A stretch of DNA of 64,000 nt from Vigna angularis (Eukaryota; Streptophyta; Magnoliopsida; Fabales; Fabaceae): positions 23,854,825 to 23,918,824 of the forward strand of contig NC_068974.1 in NCBI RefSeq assembly GCF_016808095.1, in the 5' to 3' direction. This document shows positions 24,200 through 36,699 of this stretch, piece by piece (position 1 is the stretch's first letter; every line of letters begins with the position of its first letter). Position numbers and translations under genes: made by a program. A model generated the notes under the pieces. That model was not told the DNA's origin. It searched no databases and worked only from the letters and a program-made list of their open reading frames with translations.

Positions 24200-26257
24200 A
24201 CAATATTTTTAATATTTATTTTCAATTTAAATTTAAATGATTTTAAAATAAAATTTCTAATGCATTTAAATAAATGCATATTTACAATATTAACTTAAAT
24301 AATTAATTAAAGTTACAACTTAGCTTTTCAATTTTTATTACCATTAAACAATTTAAAATATGTTATTATTTTAAATAAAAAATATTACAAAAATAGAATA
24401 ATATTGTTCAAAAATAAAATATTACAAACAAATAAAAAATAACTGAAACATGTTATTTTATTAACAATAGGATTGCAACTCAAATTAATATAATATTTTA
24501 TATGTTACATAATTAACTCATTGAAATATTATAATATTTAATAAGTTAGTAAAATTTTAATAATTTTAATTAATATATTATTTATTTCTCATTTAGAACA
24601 GGTCTAATTTTTTAACAAAACAAACTGTGCAAATGTAATTAAATCAAAACAAAAAAAATTTACTAGTAAGCACGAGGTTGGGAAGATTAAATATAAATTA
24701 ATGATAAATTTGATATGAAATAGCTTGGAGTTAGTAAGAAGATTTTTAGAATGGATATTATTAGATGACATGATTTGAAAGATTTAAAAATACTTATCTT
24801 GAAAAAGTCTTTAAAAAATTTGGCATCACAAACTCGAAACTTATGTTCAAACTTCTCTTTCCTTGATACGCAATCACTTTAAATAATGAGGGTCTCAATA
24901 AATCACAATATCTTTAATATGATTATAATTGTTTTACAAACAACAACTTCCTTCCTTTCTTAGATTTTATTAAACTTGTAAGTGATTAAACATGTAATAA
25001 GTTTAGTAGGAATAACAAAACGAGTAAACTCAACTTGTTTTAACGAACAAGTCAAAATTTTGTATCTCATCCTATCAAAAGACGAGCTGGTAGGTTGGTT
25101 TAATTTTTTTTAATTTTGTTTAACCTTTTTAACTTTCCTTTTTAATTATATATATATTGTAAGCAAATTTAATTATATAAACATTTCCTAAGATTCTAAT
25201 GGATTAATTTTTTAAATTGGATAAATTAAAATAATTATTATATAATATGTTAAATTACTCTTATAATTAATAATTAAAACTTAGTTGGTAAGTGTTAATG
25301 ATTTAAGTTATACAATATTATTAATATTATCTTTAAAAAAATATAATATATAAAATTTAATCTTTTAAATTATTTTTTATTTTGATTTTTAATAAAAAAA
25401 AAAGGCATAATAGGTCATCTCGTCTCGTCGTATCTTTATCTTATCAATTTAGCGAGTTAGGTGAATCGAGTCAAAACGAGTTGACAAGTTGAAAATGTTA
25501 ACTTTTCATACCAGATTTGGAATGGATTGATGGATCGACTTATTAGTTGTGACCAACTTTTCCATCCTTAAAGCTTAATAGAAGACAAATGAATATCGCT
25601 CAAGATTTACGTCGAACCAAAATGAATATTTGTTAGGATTGATTCATTAAAATGTTATTAAAGATTTTTATACTACTTATCATTTTTTAGATATCTAATA
25701 TAAGACATGCATATTTAGTTGTTAGTTATGTGTAATCATATCATAGTATCAAGTGGTTTGGTATTAATACATGTAAAGAAATCACTTCAGTGATATTTCT
25801 GCTAAAATCATTAATTATGTGTTTTTTTTCATATATATATAATGGTCAATTGGTAGTCAGATAATCAATTCTAGTTAACAAAGCTTAAATTTCTCACAAT
25901 CATCGAGACGAAAAGCTTAAATTCCTCACAATGATCGAGACGATTAGAAGGATTTTAGTGTAATAATAACTGAACGATCAAGATAAAGTAGATTAACCTA
26001 GAAAATCATCCTAATTAAAGATTTAATCATAATTAGTCATATTTAAGCTATAATTAGGTTAATCCTAATATAAATACAAGTTAAATGTTTCATTATTGAT
26101 ATTCATTAATTATGAAATTATGACACTTTTCAAAACTAACTAATTTTGCTATAGAAGGATCTTTAACAAATGTTACAAATCAATAATAACGAACAAGAAT
26201 TGAATTTAAAAGTAGGAGGTGGATAACAATTCATTGAAAAAAGACTATTGACCCTAC

Positions 26258-26308
<51 letters not shown>

Positions 26309-26580
26309 TCAGATTAACTCTATTATTTTAGAAAAATTCAATTGAGTTGGTTACCTTTTGTATATAGAATGAATGAGATATCCACTAAATAATATGGAAA
26401 AATACGAAATCAGACCATCGAAACTCAATTAGCCAAACAACACACAAATTGTGAATGGGAAAATGGTAATGAAATGGCATCAAATCGATGATGAAAGGTA
26501 ATGTTTATTATAAATTGCAATAATGAAAAGGTAATCAATTAATAAATAGTGATGAAATAAATAACAAGGTTGAGTGAATG
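24200..26580. other. AT-rich DNA with small tandem features
   Basis: No gene. It holds a 32-bp tandem duplication at 25880-25943 (AAAGCTTAAAT..CGAGACGA twice with two differences) and the AT microsatellite listed separately. Confidence 0.55.
26259..26303. repeat. (AT)n microsatellite
   Basis: About 22 uninterrupted AT units. Confidence 0.95.
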
Positions 26581-26625
26581 ATGAACACGTAGTCTTTGTT
26601 ATTCAACACGCTGCTACTCATAATG

Positions 26626-26744
26626 GCCAAATTTGTTTGTGTTTATGTTTATCAGAAGCAACAACTTATAATAGCTTTCTTCCTGCTTTTGGTTTCGTCC
26701 AATTTGCGCCGAGCAAATTCAGGATTTAATTATGTTGTGGCTGA
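26626..26744 (+). other. Short signal-peptide-like open frame interrupted by a solo LTR
   Basis: From the second ATG (about 26623) the frame reads MAKFVCVYV followed by a hydrophobic segment (LIIAFFLLLVSS) typical of a secretion signal, then RANSGFNYVVAD. The LTR insertion at 26745 separates it from sequence beyond 28221 that would continue the frame for only about 12 more codons if one TSD copy and the LTR were absent. I do not recognise the product. It could be the first exon of a secreted-protein gene or a chance frame. Confidence 0.2.
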
Positions 26745-28221
26745 TGTTAAGACTCCGGTAAGTGTATCGAATCGTATCAAGTAATATAAATGGTAAGATC
26801 GAGTATTGTTTTTCCTAGAGACTCATTGGCCTAGACAATCATGTGATTTGTTGATTATTTAAGACTTGACAAACGAAAATCAGTGTTTAAAATGCAAGAC
26901 AGAAAATAAACATGCATGCAAAGGTTGATCAATTGACCAAGAAAATACGCAGGTGGATGATATATGAATGAGTTATGTTGTTGGGGTTTATGGTTTATCT
27001 TATCCACTCTCATGTATTTACGAATTCTACTCTTTCATTAATATTAATGCCACTTTCTAAATTACCCTAAACCCGACTTCTAGGTGAAGAGAGCCTACTC
27101 CTAATTACTAGTCTACAATGTCTTTTCTCCCTAGCAATTGATCATGCATTACATTCGCACAGAAGCTTAAAGATAATCGGTCCTCCTATCCATATGTCTA
27201 GGTAATATTGCTCCCGAGAGAATTTCCCCAAGTCTATATTTTTCTGTATGTGTCCATATCGACAAAATCAATGATCATGCAATTGAATGAGTTAAACAAA
27301 GCATGCATAGAATGTAGAGGAAAAACCCTAACAATTAATGAAGTAGAGCATATATTATAAAGAATCAATTCAATACATGAGAGTTTCAAATGATTACATC
27401 GTTTCCCTAACAACAATGGAGGTTTAGTTCTGTTGAAGTGCAAACAAAGTCCCACATTGAGTGAAATAAGGACTGGTCAAGGGTTTATATACAAATAGAT
27501 ATCTCCAATGATAAGAGGCCTTTTGGAGTGGTACCAAAAGCAAACCCGTGAGGGCTTGGCCCAAAGCGGACAATATCTTATCATGTGTGGAGTTCTATGT
27601 GTGTGTCGATCCTCCCCCCAACAAGTTCACTATGGACATGGTGAAACTAGATGAAAATAATGAAAAGAATGAAAGATAAAACCCTAAAAGTTGTAGATTG
27701 GAGCTTCCGCATCCAAAATCCGCCTCCGAGGGGTGAAGAGAGTGTTTCTGCGCCTCTTTCTGTCAAAAGATACCCTCTCTGAGTCGGGCAAATCAATATA
27801 TAGTTCATAAAAACATAGCAGAAACTAGCCCAGGCCCACGAAAATGGTGTTCAGCGCTGGATTACCGCTCAGCGGTAGGTGCGACACTCAAGAATAACGC
27901 TCAGCGTTGACGCCTAGGGGTTTAACAGAGAACTCCACAACGAGGCTGGCGCTCAGCGGTGGCTACGATTCTTCTTTTGAGTCTTTCTTCCACTTCTTCT
28001 GAGTTCAACTCCTTACTACTTCAGATTCCTTCATCCAATTCATATTTATTCCTGCCAAATCAAGGAAAACCAAGCATAAAATCAATAAGTTCACCTTCAA
28101 CTCTCTTATTCTCTCAACTGAAGCAAAAACATGATTTCAAGCTAGTTTCTAAGTCATAAAGGGTGTTTTTAGCATCAAAATTAAGTATAAAAATAACGGT
28201 ATTTCAATCGTTATCAGCTGA
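26740..28221 (+). mobile_element. Solo LTR (1472 bp) with perfect 5-bp target duplication GCTGA
   Basis: The LTR runs 26745-28216, from TGTTAAGACTCCGG to ATCGTTATCA, with GCTGA on both sides (26740-26744 and 28217-28221). The first few hundred bases (GTAAGTGTATCGAATCGTATC onward) match the LTR copies at 46024 and 59081. A smaller solo LTR sits inside it at 27431-27623. Words of the form CGCTCAGCG are at 27864-27876, 27896-27908 and 27948-27960. No interior or second LTR is seen, so it arose by LTR-LTR recombination. The superfamily is not certain from the LTR alone. Confidence 0.88.
27426..27628 (+). mobile_element. Nested 193-bp solo LTR (TRIM-sized) with perfect TSD AGTTC
   Basis: TGTTGAAGTGC (27431) to CCCCAACA (27623), flanked by AGTTC at 27426-27430 and 27624-27628. 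The TGTTG...CAACA ends, small size and AAAGTCCCACATTG block are typical of small plant LTRs. It lies inside the larger solo LTR, so it inserted later. Confidence 0.9.
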
Positions 28222-29240
28222 CCACAGTTATAGGACGGTAGGGATTTGCTCCCCGAAATTATTTTAATTTTTAGACTTTTAATCTTTATTATCTTTAACT
28301 TAAACGATTTTTATTCCAAAAATTTGAAAAAGTTTGTTTTAGTTCCTCTTAATTAGTTTCATTCCTCTAAAGAAAAAAATGTAAAGTGAAAAGTGATTAT
28401 GACAAAAAAAAATTGCCAAAGAAAAATATTTCCCTTGTTTGATTTATAAAAGAAAGTGAAAAATGTTATTAATTTTCACCTATGTTAACTTTCATCATGA
28501 TAAAAGAGTAAAAAAAAAGTGTGAAGAAAACTTAAAGTTTTTTTCATATATAATAAGCTTAAATGTATGAATTATGTGGCAAATGTTTTTCTTACTAATA
28601 TAATTAGTTTAAAACATAGGCTGTCAATAAAATAATGATTGACACTTTTAGTTGACATAAAATTATAATCATCAATCAATTACGTTTGCATCAAATGATG
28701 AACGCTTCTACCTATACCTCACTAAGTTCACCCTGCACCTCTTAATTCTTTTGTAATTCTAACTGTACTCTTGTCAGTGTCAGTGAAAATATTTTGGTTT
28801 TATAAAAAAGTTAACCCATCCAGTAATAAAATTCAAAATTTCTTCTGTCACATCTTACATTTAAAACCCTACACCCCCTCTAGACTCTTTCTTTTTTCTC
28901 CTCTCTGGCACTCTTCCCCTCCTCCCCTCCTCCCTCCTTTTTCACCATTTCTTTTTAACATGGTGAGTGCTCTTCCTACCCCCTCCTCCCTCATTTGTTC
29001 ACTGTTTCGTGTTGGTGTCGTGGTGAGCTATGTAGCAAAGTATCTTCTTCTCACACCTTTCATGTACATTAAGCTTTTTCTGGGGTCAAGGTTAGTTTTT
29101 TTAATTTCCTTACAACTATAGTATATGTGGGTGTGGGATAAAATGCTTTGTTGTATGATAAAATATATGTTTGTGCTTGATTTCTGGTTGATCTGTGCTT
29201 GAGCATGGTTTTCTGCTTGATTTGGGATGGACATTGGAAT
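28222..29240. other. Intergenic, AT-rich then pyrimidine-rich
   Basis: No gene is supported. A CT-rich tract at about 28865-28945 gives rise to the short frame 28771-29121, which looks like composition only. Confidence 0.45.
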
Positions 29241-29259
29241 TGGGAGGAGTTGCAGGCAT

Positions 29260-29490
29260 AACCGCACTTGGAATTGCGGTTAATGACCACCGCACTTGGA
29301 AGTGCGGATGAGGGTGGTGCCGCAGTTGGATCCGCGACTGATGGTAACCGCAGTTGGATCTACGGTTGGGTTTCAGAGTTGCATCGCCGGTGCACTTGGA
29401 AGTGTGGATGTGGGTGGTCCGCAGTTGGATCTACGGTTGAGGCTAACCGCACTTGGATCTGCGGTTGTTTATCGCCGCACATGGAGTTGC
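29260..29490. repeat. Irregular array of CCGCACTTGG..TGCGG dyads
   Basis: About eight imperfect units. The clearest are CCGCACTTGGAATTGCGG (29262-29279) and CCGCACTTGGAAGTGCGG (29290-29307), followed by CCGCAGTTGGATC and CCGCACTTGGATCTGCGG variants. Most units can fold as a short hairpin. The short frames 29268-29573 and 29296-29610 run through it and are not genes. Confidence 0.75.
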
Positions 29491-29499
29491 GCTTTAGGG

Positions 29500-29963
29500 T
29501 TATTTTTTCTGGTTTTGTGTTTTTTGTTTATTACGTTAGTATTTTTTTTAACAATATTTATTTTTGTTTGTAAAATTTTAATTTTTATGTTAGGTTTAAA
29601 TGTTAAATAAATGTAATATATTTTTGGAGCATATTTTGAATTTTTTTATGTTTGTTAATTTTTTTTGAAATTGTTTTTTTTTTAATTTTTATATATTATT
29701 TAATATGTATATAATTTTATTTTATTTTTTTTATTTTTGTTTATGAATTTAGAATTTTTAATAAATTATTTATTTAATTAAATAATTATTATTATCCGTA
29801 AATTTTATTTTCGTCCATGACAAAGTGATGTGTGGATAATTGATCTATGTCCGGTGTTATTCATTCTTTTGATTCAAATGCAAGTATAGAATAAAATGAC
29901 CCAGAACAAAGTCTTGAAATTAATGAATTTTGCTCAGGAATGCAAAAGGATAAGTGTGAGGTG
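29500..29963. other. Very T-rich, AT-rich DNA
   Basis: Long T runs and no feature. Confidence 0.5.
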
Positions 29964-32420
29964 TGATGAGTGCATATTTATACCTATATTTATACTTTAA
30001 AATTTGAATTTTTGATGAGATTCATGTGCTTAAATGATTGATTTAAAGTGAATTTGTGATGATTGATATTGTTGGGTTTGAGAATTAAAGAGGCTTAAAA
30101 AGTGAGTTTTAACGCATAAATTATTCTTGGATCTTCTAATATTTATTTGTACAGCTGAAATTAAAGCTTTGTTGGTCCAAATTGCAAAATTAAGTCCCAA
30201 AATCAGGTTTTATTTAGAAAATAATGTATAGATAGGCTAAACAGATAGTCTTAACCCTTACACCTCCCAAATTTCCCTACATGCACCTCTCTTTTCTTAA
30301 CCAAGTTGAAACAGTAAGTCTTTTCTCCTACACCCCCTAAGTTCCCTATATACACCCCTTCTGCCATTCCTAAGTCAGATTGTCTAAGATGGTGCCACAT
30401 GGCAGTCCACCACTAACAAATCAAACCACCCAGATGCTGCCACGTCAGTGATCCTTGCATTCATCATTTACCCAATGACAGAGTGCCACATCAGGAGCCC
30501 TGCCACGTCAGCTTTACCTTCTCCACAGAAACCATAATTCCCTAATCTAGCCAATGTCACCACCGTGAAATCGCGCCATCACCGGACAACCACCAAACCC
30601 CAGCATCAGGCCGCCACCATCACCAGCCATCAAAGTCGCACAGCAACCATCGCAGCGCCTCAGCCATGGCGGCCGCTCCTCCATCAACGCACATTACCAT
30701 CTTCCTCGCGCAAGTAAGTCACGACTCCTCCTTCGCATCTCCACAGAAATCGTGCCACCACCACGTCTCGCCTCGACCACCATTGCACCGCCAACGCTAA
30801 CGCACCATCGTTCATCTTCTCCATCCACCATCACCGGACCTGCAAAGGGAAACCCAGAGAAGAACAGAAAACCAAATCGCCAATATGGCGAGCTCAAATC
30901 GCGAATCGCGACTCAATAGAGGAGCATCACGCTATCACCATCTCCTCATCACGACGCACACCTGCAAAATCCTGCAATGATTCGAGCCACCGTGATAGCA
31001 ATGGCAGCGCCTCCATAGGCCGAGCAGTTGCGGGCCTCCATCCTCTCCATAGCTTCCGGTGTAGGGGCAAGAATGCACAAGCTTTTTCCCTTTTTCCCCG
31101 ATCTGGCAAATCCTAATTTTTGGTGGGGAAGGAGCAGACACGTGGCGACATGTCATTGGCACGTCATCTTGAGTCAAAGCTGGTCAATACTATTTAAATC
31201 TGGTCAAGGTTGGTCAATTGAAGGGCTTTCCGACAATTTTGAAAAGAAACAAAGGGATTAAAGTGTAAATATTGGAATTATCAGGGGCTGTTCTACAATT
31301 TTGGAAAATTCAGAAAGGGTAAAAGATAAAATTCAGTCGTTGAATTAATTTAATTTGGGAATATCAACAGAAAATATCTTCCGAATAGTGTTGTAGTTAT
31401 CTAAATCTTTTAGTTATTTGGAAGATATAAGATAAAAGATTTTATCAACTATAAAGAGACCTAGGGGAGGCAGAAAACATACTTCATTCATCCACCACTC
31501 CTCTCACTTTTCTTTCATCATGTATTCTAATCCATTCATGGAGGGCTAAACATCTAGGGCTATTCCACTGTAATTTCATTATGGATTCTAAGGTTAAGTT
31601 GAGTTAATGCAATTGTTTCTTTTCATTATTGATTTAAGTTGTTCTTTCTCTATGTCTTTCATCTTTCAATCATATTAAAAGAAATGATTTTTGCATCATA
31701 ATTTGTTTGAATCTACATGCATATTGATTATATGAGTTCAAGAGTTTTTAGGTTTAATCAAGAATTTACTTTGATTAAATTTAGGAACTTTCATATGATT
31801 AAATGGGTTTTTACTATCAATTGAGAATGTACTTTGGTTGGTGGTAATAATTTCAACTATAATCAATTGAGAATTTACTTTAATTGATTAGCTTTTAATT
31901 TGGTTATGAGATTTAAGAATATGCATGATTAAACACAATAGAATTTGATTGAGAATGTACTTTGGTTGAATTCATTGTGAATAATCTAAAAAGGTCTTGC
32001 ATTTGATTGAGAATTTACTTTGATTTACTGCATGATCGCCCTTAAATTAATTAAGAATGTACTTTAATTAATTTGAAACTTAAATAGTAATCAATTGAAC
32101 AATGATATGTGAATAACCGATGATGAATCTATTTTGGAAAAATAGTGGAATTAGCCTATTTCTTCATAATTGCTTTTAAGTTTCCTCTTTGTTTTTCAAA
32201 CATTCTTCAAACATTGATTCCATTAGCATAATTTATCACTTTCATTCTTAAGCATTGCATTGCATTCATAAGATTCAAATATTGAAAAGCAGTTCCGTAT
32301 TCATTAGGAGACGACTTAGGGTTACTTTAACCCCATCTACTTTCTTGCCTACTAACTTGGCAATACTGAAGTTGTCTTCAAAAGTAGTATTAATTTGATA
32401 GCTTCAACGACAGCGTATCA
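29964..32420 (+). repeat. LTR-like block of about 2.45 kb
   Basis: It starts TGATGAGTGCATATTTATACC and ends GACAGCGTATCA, with TG...CA ends. It has a GC-richer middle (30.4-31.1 kb) and a run of about six variants of TTGAGAATTTACTTTGATT between 31.75 and 32.07 kb. The flanks (AGGTG and ATTAT) do not match, so no TSD supports the limits. The short frames at 30694-31261 are composition shadows. Confidence 0.45.
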
Positions 32421-34300
32421 ATTATACATGTCTTGAGATGATTAAGAGATTCAATTGTTTTTGATGGATGAAACTGTATCATTGTTGCTCCAATATTTAT
32501 GATATGATACATTGTTGATATATGTTGTTATATGCTTTGTTAAATACTGTTACACTGCATTGCGCATCTGTGTTTTGAGATTAAAACATGCATAATGTCA
32601 GGGGGAGCATTGCATATTTCTTGAGATGTTTCACATGCCTTCATTTAAGGGGGAGATATGATTAAATCATGTGAATATCTTTGACAGGGGGAGCATCATT
32701 ATTTGTTTCTGATTGATATATGATGCACCTCTTTGTGCTTGATTATCGGCATATCAATACCACTGTGCTTACCTTTTTTGCTAATGCCCAAAGGGGGAGA
32801 ATTATGCTGATTTGGTTATTGATTGATAATTTGTTTTGAGTTGTGCAACATGGTTGATTATTAATCATGGTTGTGCATCATAAAAAAAGGGGGAGATTGT
32901 TGATAGGGGGAGCACAAGTTTAGCTGAACCCACAATCTTAGTAATATATGAGTTTTTGATGATGACAACGCATAATTAATAACACATGTGTACTATGTGT
33001 TACATGTTCTATGCTTACATGTTATATGCTTTTATATGAGAACATGAGTGTGTTGTTACTGTGTTGATCTTGCATTTCATTTTGTTATATATGTGATTTT
33101 ATCTATGAATGCATGACACATGTTTTTGGAAAAGAAAAACCACAAGCACTTTTGATGAACTTTAATTGTGTGGCAAAACAACAGTTTTAAGTCGACTTCA
33201 TTATGGGGTGAGTCGATTAAAACTCGTGTCTTGCACAAACTATTTTCAAAGTGTGCTGTGAGAGTTTTCAAAGAGAAAGTTTTTCAAAACTATGTTTTAC
33301 AGTGTTACATAGTCGACTACATGCGAGTTGCATTCGACTAAGTCTGTTATTGTTTTGAAATTCTGTTAATGCTTGACATAACTATCTAACAGTCATATTT
33401 TTATTTTGGTTGACCAAGCATTAAATGAGATTCGACTACATTAATTTCTAATTCAATTAATTACATTGATTGTTGCTAACTGCTATAACTGATTTGTTAT
33501 ATTCAACTGTATTAGTAGCTTAGTCGATTAAAATGCGTCAGAGTTGTGATTTTCTATAAATTGACGAAAATTTGATTTCTGTAAGAACTTTTGTGAATCT
33601 AACGATTTTGATATCTTTTGCAGAAAGTGCTTGCTTACAGAAAGTGTGAAAAAGCTCCAAGAATCAAGAAGTGACCATGGTGATCATCTCCTTGAGATTT
33701 CTTGAAGAGCAAGGTTGTTGTGCACTCAAAGTCTGATCTATCTACACATTTGGGTGTCTACTTCAAGATCAGGTTCTACAATCTGCTGAAGATTGGGTTG
33801 TGTTCCCTGTTGTGATTACAGGAAGAAGAGCGTGCCGCGTTCTTAAATTTGAGGGGTTTCTCAAAGGGTTTAGATAGCAGAAGAAGGAATTCTTGTTGCT
33901 GGTCTTGTTATTGTACTGTCTATATTTTGATTAGAGGGTTAGAGAGGTGTTTTATATTTTTGACGTGAGGTCTCTATAAAAGCCTTGTTGTAGAAACCTT
34001 GATCATGATAGTGCATTTGCTTCCCGTGGTTGCAAAGACACTGGATGTAGGCAGGTTGGCCGAACCAGTATAAAAATGCAGTGTTTGAATTCTCTGATCC
34101 CTACTCTTTTACGTTTAATCGACTTTACTCTGTACTTATTCGACTTAATTCCGCTGCATTAGAAAGTCTTTTTCCTTGCGTTTCAAGAAAGCTTTAAAGG
34201 CATCACCTTTTGCGAAAAAGATTTTAAAAAGCCATTGTTTTTAAGTTTCACCAATTCACCCACCTCTTGGTGTGAGAAATTGAGTCATTCTATTTTAACA
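32421..34300 (+). mobile_element. Sirevirus-type 3' end with multiple polypurine tracts and a 1.4-kb LTR
   Basis: GGGGGAG tracts occur near 32601, 32650, 32687, 32793 and 32889. Multiple polypurine tracts before the 3' LTR are a known hallmark of Sireviruses (Ty1/copia). The LTR follows at 32898 (TGTTGATAGGGGG) and ends TATTTTAACA at 34300, 1403 bp. Coding regions are missing. The LTR carries AGTCGACT words (33189-33198, 33310-33319) where the other Sirevirus LTR in this window carries AATCGATT. Confidence 0.75.
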
Positions 34301-34479
34301 ATACATATTCCGGTTATGGGGACGGTTTAGGGGTGTGATGATGGTTGTTGTAGTCTTATTAAGTATTGGTTATTGTTGGATGTGATAGAATTATGATAAA
34401 GACTTAACAACTTTGATATAAATGTTATTTCTGGTTGTTCACCCTGAATTGTTGTGGTTGTGGTTTCCACCTACGATGA

Positions 34480-35452
34480 TCGTACTTGTACGGGAGTAGA
34501 TGGTTTCATATATTTGAAATTATGTGTAAGGCATTGTGGATTGATGAATTTGAAATTGTCCACATCAGCATATTCTTACTGATTATAGGTGACGTCCACA
34601 GAATCGTCATGTGTTTACTCTTCATAATTGCAACTCCTATTTGCGTTCTGATCATTTTGGACTTGGAGACATTGCCACAACTGACTTTGTGAGTTAGGTT
34701 TAATTTGTACGGACAATGTTTGCCCAATTTTTTTTGTTCATGTATTGACATTTGGTTTTCTTTGTTTGTAGTTGTTTATGTCATTTGTCCATGATGATCA
34801 TTAGTGGTGTTATTCAGTGAAACTTAGCACATTACAAATATTTGTGATTGACTCATTGGGGAAGGGTATCAGAGACCGAAAAAGGATTGACAACGTTGTT
34901 GTATGATTACACAATTTATGTTTAAAAAAAAATGGTTGTTGTCATTTAATGTTGTATTGTTTAACTTGTTATTGTAGTTCTTATTTGGTAGGCTGAAAAT
35001 CTTGCACGATTTTTTGCATCTTGTACAATAGACCAGAAGGGACTATTGGACCTTTGTCTATTGAACAAGCAAATATCACATTCCATTCAAACTTGTAAGT
35101 TGTTATAACCATTGTCTTTAAATATTTGGTGTTGTCATTAATGTAGGTTGTGAGAACTGTTATATGTTGTGGTTGTATTGTTTCAGACATGATTGTGGAG
35201 TTATAATGTTAAAAGCAATGGAAATTTGGGATGTAAAGGACAAATACAATGGGAAAAGCATGCCTCAATATACGAATGTAAATATCATTATGATTGTTAG
35301 AAATATTTGATGATTGTGTTAATTTCTAAAGTGCAAAATTTTGGTTTCAGGAGGAGTTGCTTGGAATTAAAAAGAAATATGTATGGGAGTGGATCCTCGA
35401 CAACAAGAACATTAGAAGAATGGAAGCGCTAGCGGAACATGGATTGTTCTAG
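34480..35452 (+). pseudogene. Ulp1-like (C48) cysteine protease, C-terminal exons, transposon-associated
   Basis: Exons 34992-35094, 35187-35277 and 35351-35452 have canonical borders. The second encodes HDCGVIMLKAMEIWDV, the Ulp1 motif with the catalytic Cys, then KSMPQYT; the third encodes EELLGIKKKYVWEWIL and stops at 35450-35452. An earlier coding patch at about 34486-34690 (WFHIFEIMCKALWIDEFEI, then in another frame SDHFGLGDIATTDF) looks like the start of the domain. Exon lengths and phases match the minus-strand copy at 51909-52394 (91-bp DCG exon in both), but the first exon here is one base shorter, which breaks the frame. Plant Mutator-like elements often carry such genes. No element ends were found for this copy. 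Confidence 0.72.
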
Positions 35453-35689
35453 GAATGGTTCCATTTGTAGAGATTTTGTTTGTATTTAGAGGAAGATGGA
35501 TTTTTTCCAATAAGATTCTTATATGTACATATTGTAACAAACAATTATATATATGTACAGATTGTTATTGAAATAAGATGATAGCTTTCATGATTACTTT
35601 ATGTGCAATGTCATTTTATTTACGTTGTGTGTGTTTTGATGACAAAGGAACGCGCAATATTAATAAGTCTTTTAAATTAATCCAATGAT

Positions 35690-36680
35690 TTACCAACTTA
35701 AGTGAACTCCTGAAACTTGTGGATGCAAAAAACACACTGGTAATCGATTACAACTGGCTGATAAATGATTACAAGAGTAAAATATGGGTTTTGTACAAAA
35801 ATTTCAACTATAGGAGCCAGCTGTTGTAACTTGGGTGACCATGGTCAAAATTTGTAATTTTCTTACATAAGTCCAATGGTTTTCACTTGATTTTGGTGTT
35901 CAGGTGTGAATAGAGGTTGTGAAGGCATGTTTGGGCACCCCATCATGGAGGAAAGAAACAAAGTCTGTGAAATGACCAACTTAGGTGAAGTCCTGAAACT
36001 TGTGCAGAAAAAAACATACTTGTAATCGATTACAATTGGCTGGTAAACGATTACACGAGTAAAATCTGGGTTTTGTACATAATCTTCAACTGTAGGAGCC
36101 AACTATGGTAACCTGGGTGACCATGGTCAAAATTTATAACTTTCTTACGTAAGTCCAATAGTTTTCACTTGATTTTGGTGTTTAAGTGTGAATAGAGGCT
36201 GTGAAGGCATGTTTGGGCACCCCATCATGGAGGAAAGAAACAAAGTCTGTGAAATGACCAACTTAGGTGAAGTCCTGAAACTTGTGCAGAAAAAAACATA
36301 CTTGTAATCGATTACAATTGGCTGGTAAACGATTACACGAGTAAAATCTGGGTTTTGTACATAATCTTCAACTGTAGGAGCCAACTATGGTAACCTGGGT
36401 GACCATGGTCAAAATTTGTAACTTTCTTACTTAAGTCTAATAGTTTTCACTTTATTTTGGTGTTTAAGTGTGAACAAAGGCTCTGAAGTCCTTTTTGGGC
36501 ACCCCATCATGGAGTAAAGAAACAAAGTCTATAAAATGACCAACTTAGGTGAAGTCTTGAAACTTGTGCAGAAAAAAACATACTTGTAATCGATTACAAC
36601 TGGCTGGTAAACGATTACACGAGTAAAATCTGGGTTTTGTACATAAACTTCAACTATAGGAGCCAGCTGTGGTAACCTGG
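35690..36680. repeat. 282-bp tandem array, four copies
   Basis: GTGACC recurs at 35835, 36117, 36399 and 36681, giving three exact 282-bp steps. The first unit is partial (from about 35690). Units 2 and 3 are nearly identical. Each unit carries TAATCGATTA (35751, 36023, 36305, 36587), followed by a related AACGATTACACG. The minus-strand frames of about 79 codons at 35863 and 36145 are the same frame in successive units and have no recognisable domain. Confidence 0.92.
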
Positions 36681-36699
36681 GTGACCCCTGCGACCACGA

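Noticed and set aside
27431..27623. A Cassandra element (LTR with 5S rRNA-like promoter)
   Set aside because: The 193-bp LTR is small enough, but no 5S internal-promoter-like sequence is recognisable.
30694..31261. Coding genes in the GC-richer middle of the 30-32.4 kb block
   Set aside because: Frames occur on both strands with Arg/Pro/Ser-rich translations driven by composition; no domain was found.
29964..32420. A solo LTR with target duplication
   Set aside because: The TG/CA ends are plausible, but no matching 5-bp flanks were found for any start tried, so it is only called LTR-like.
35690..36680. A CRISPR-like array (regularly spaced repeats)
   Set aside because: Units are 282 bp, contiguous and wholly similar, with no short-repeat/unique-spacer design, and the DNA is plant nuclear.
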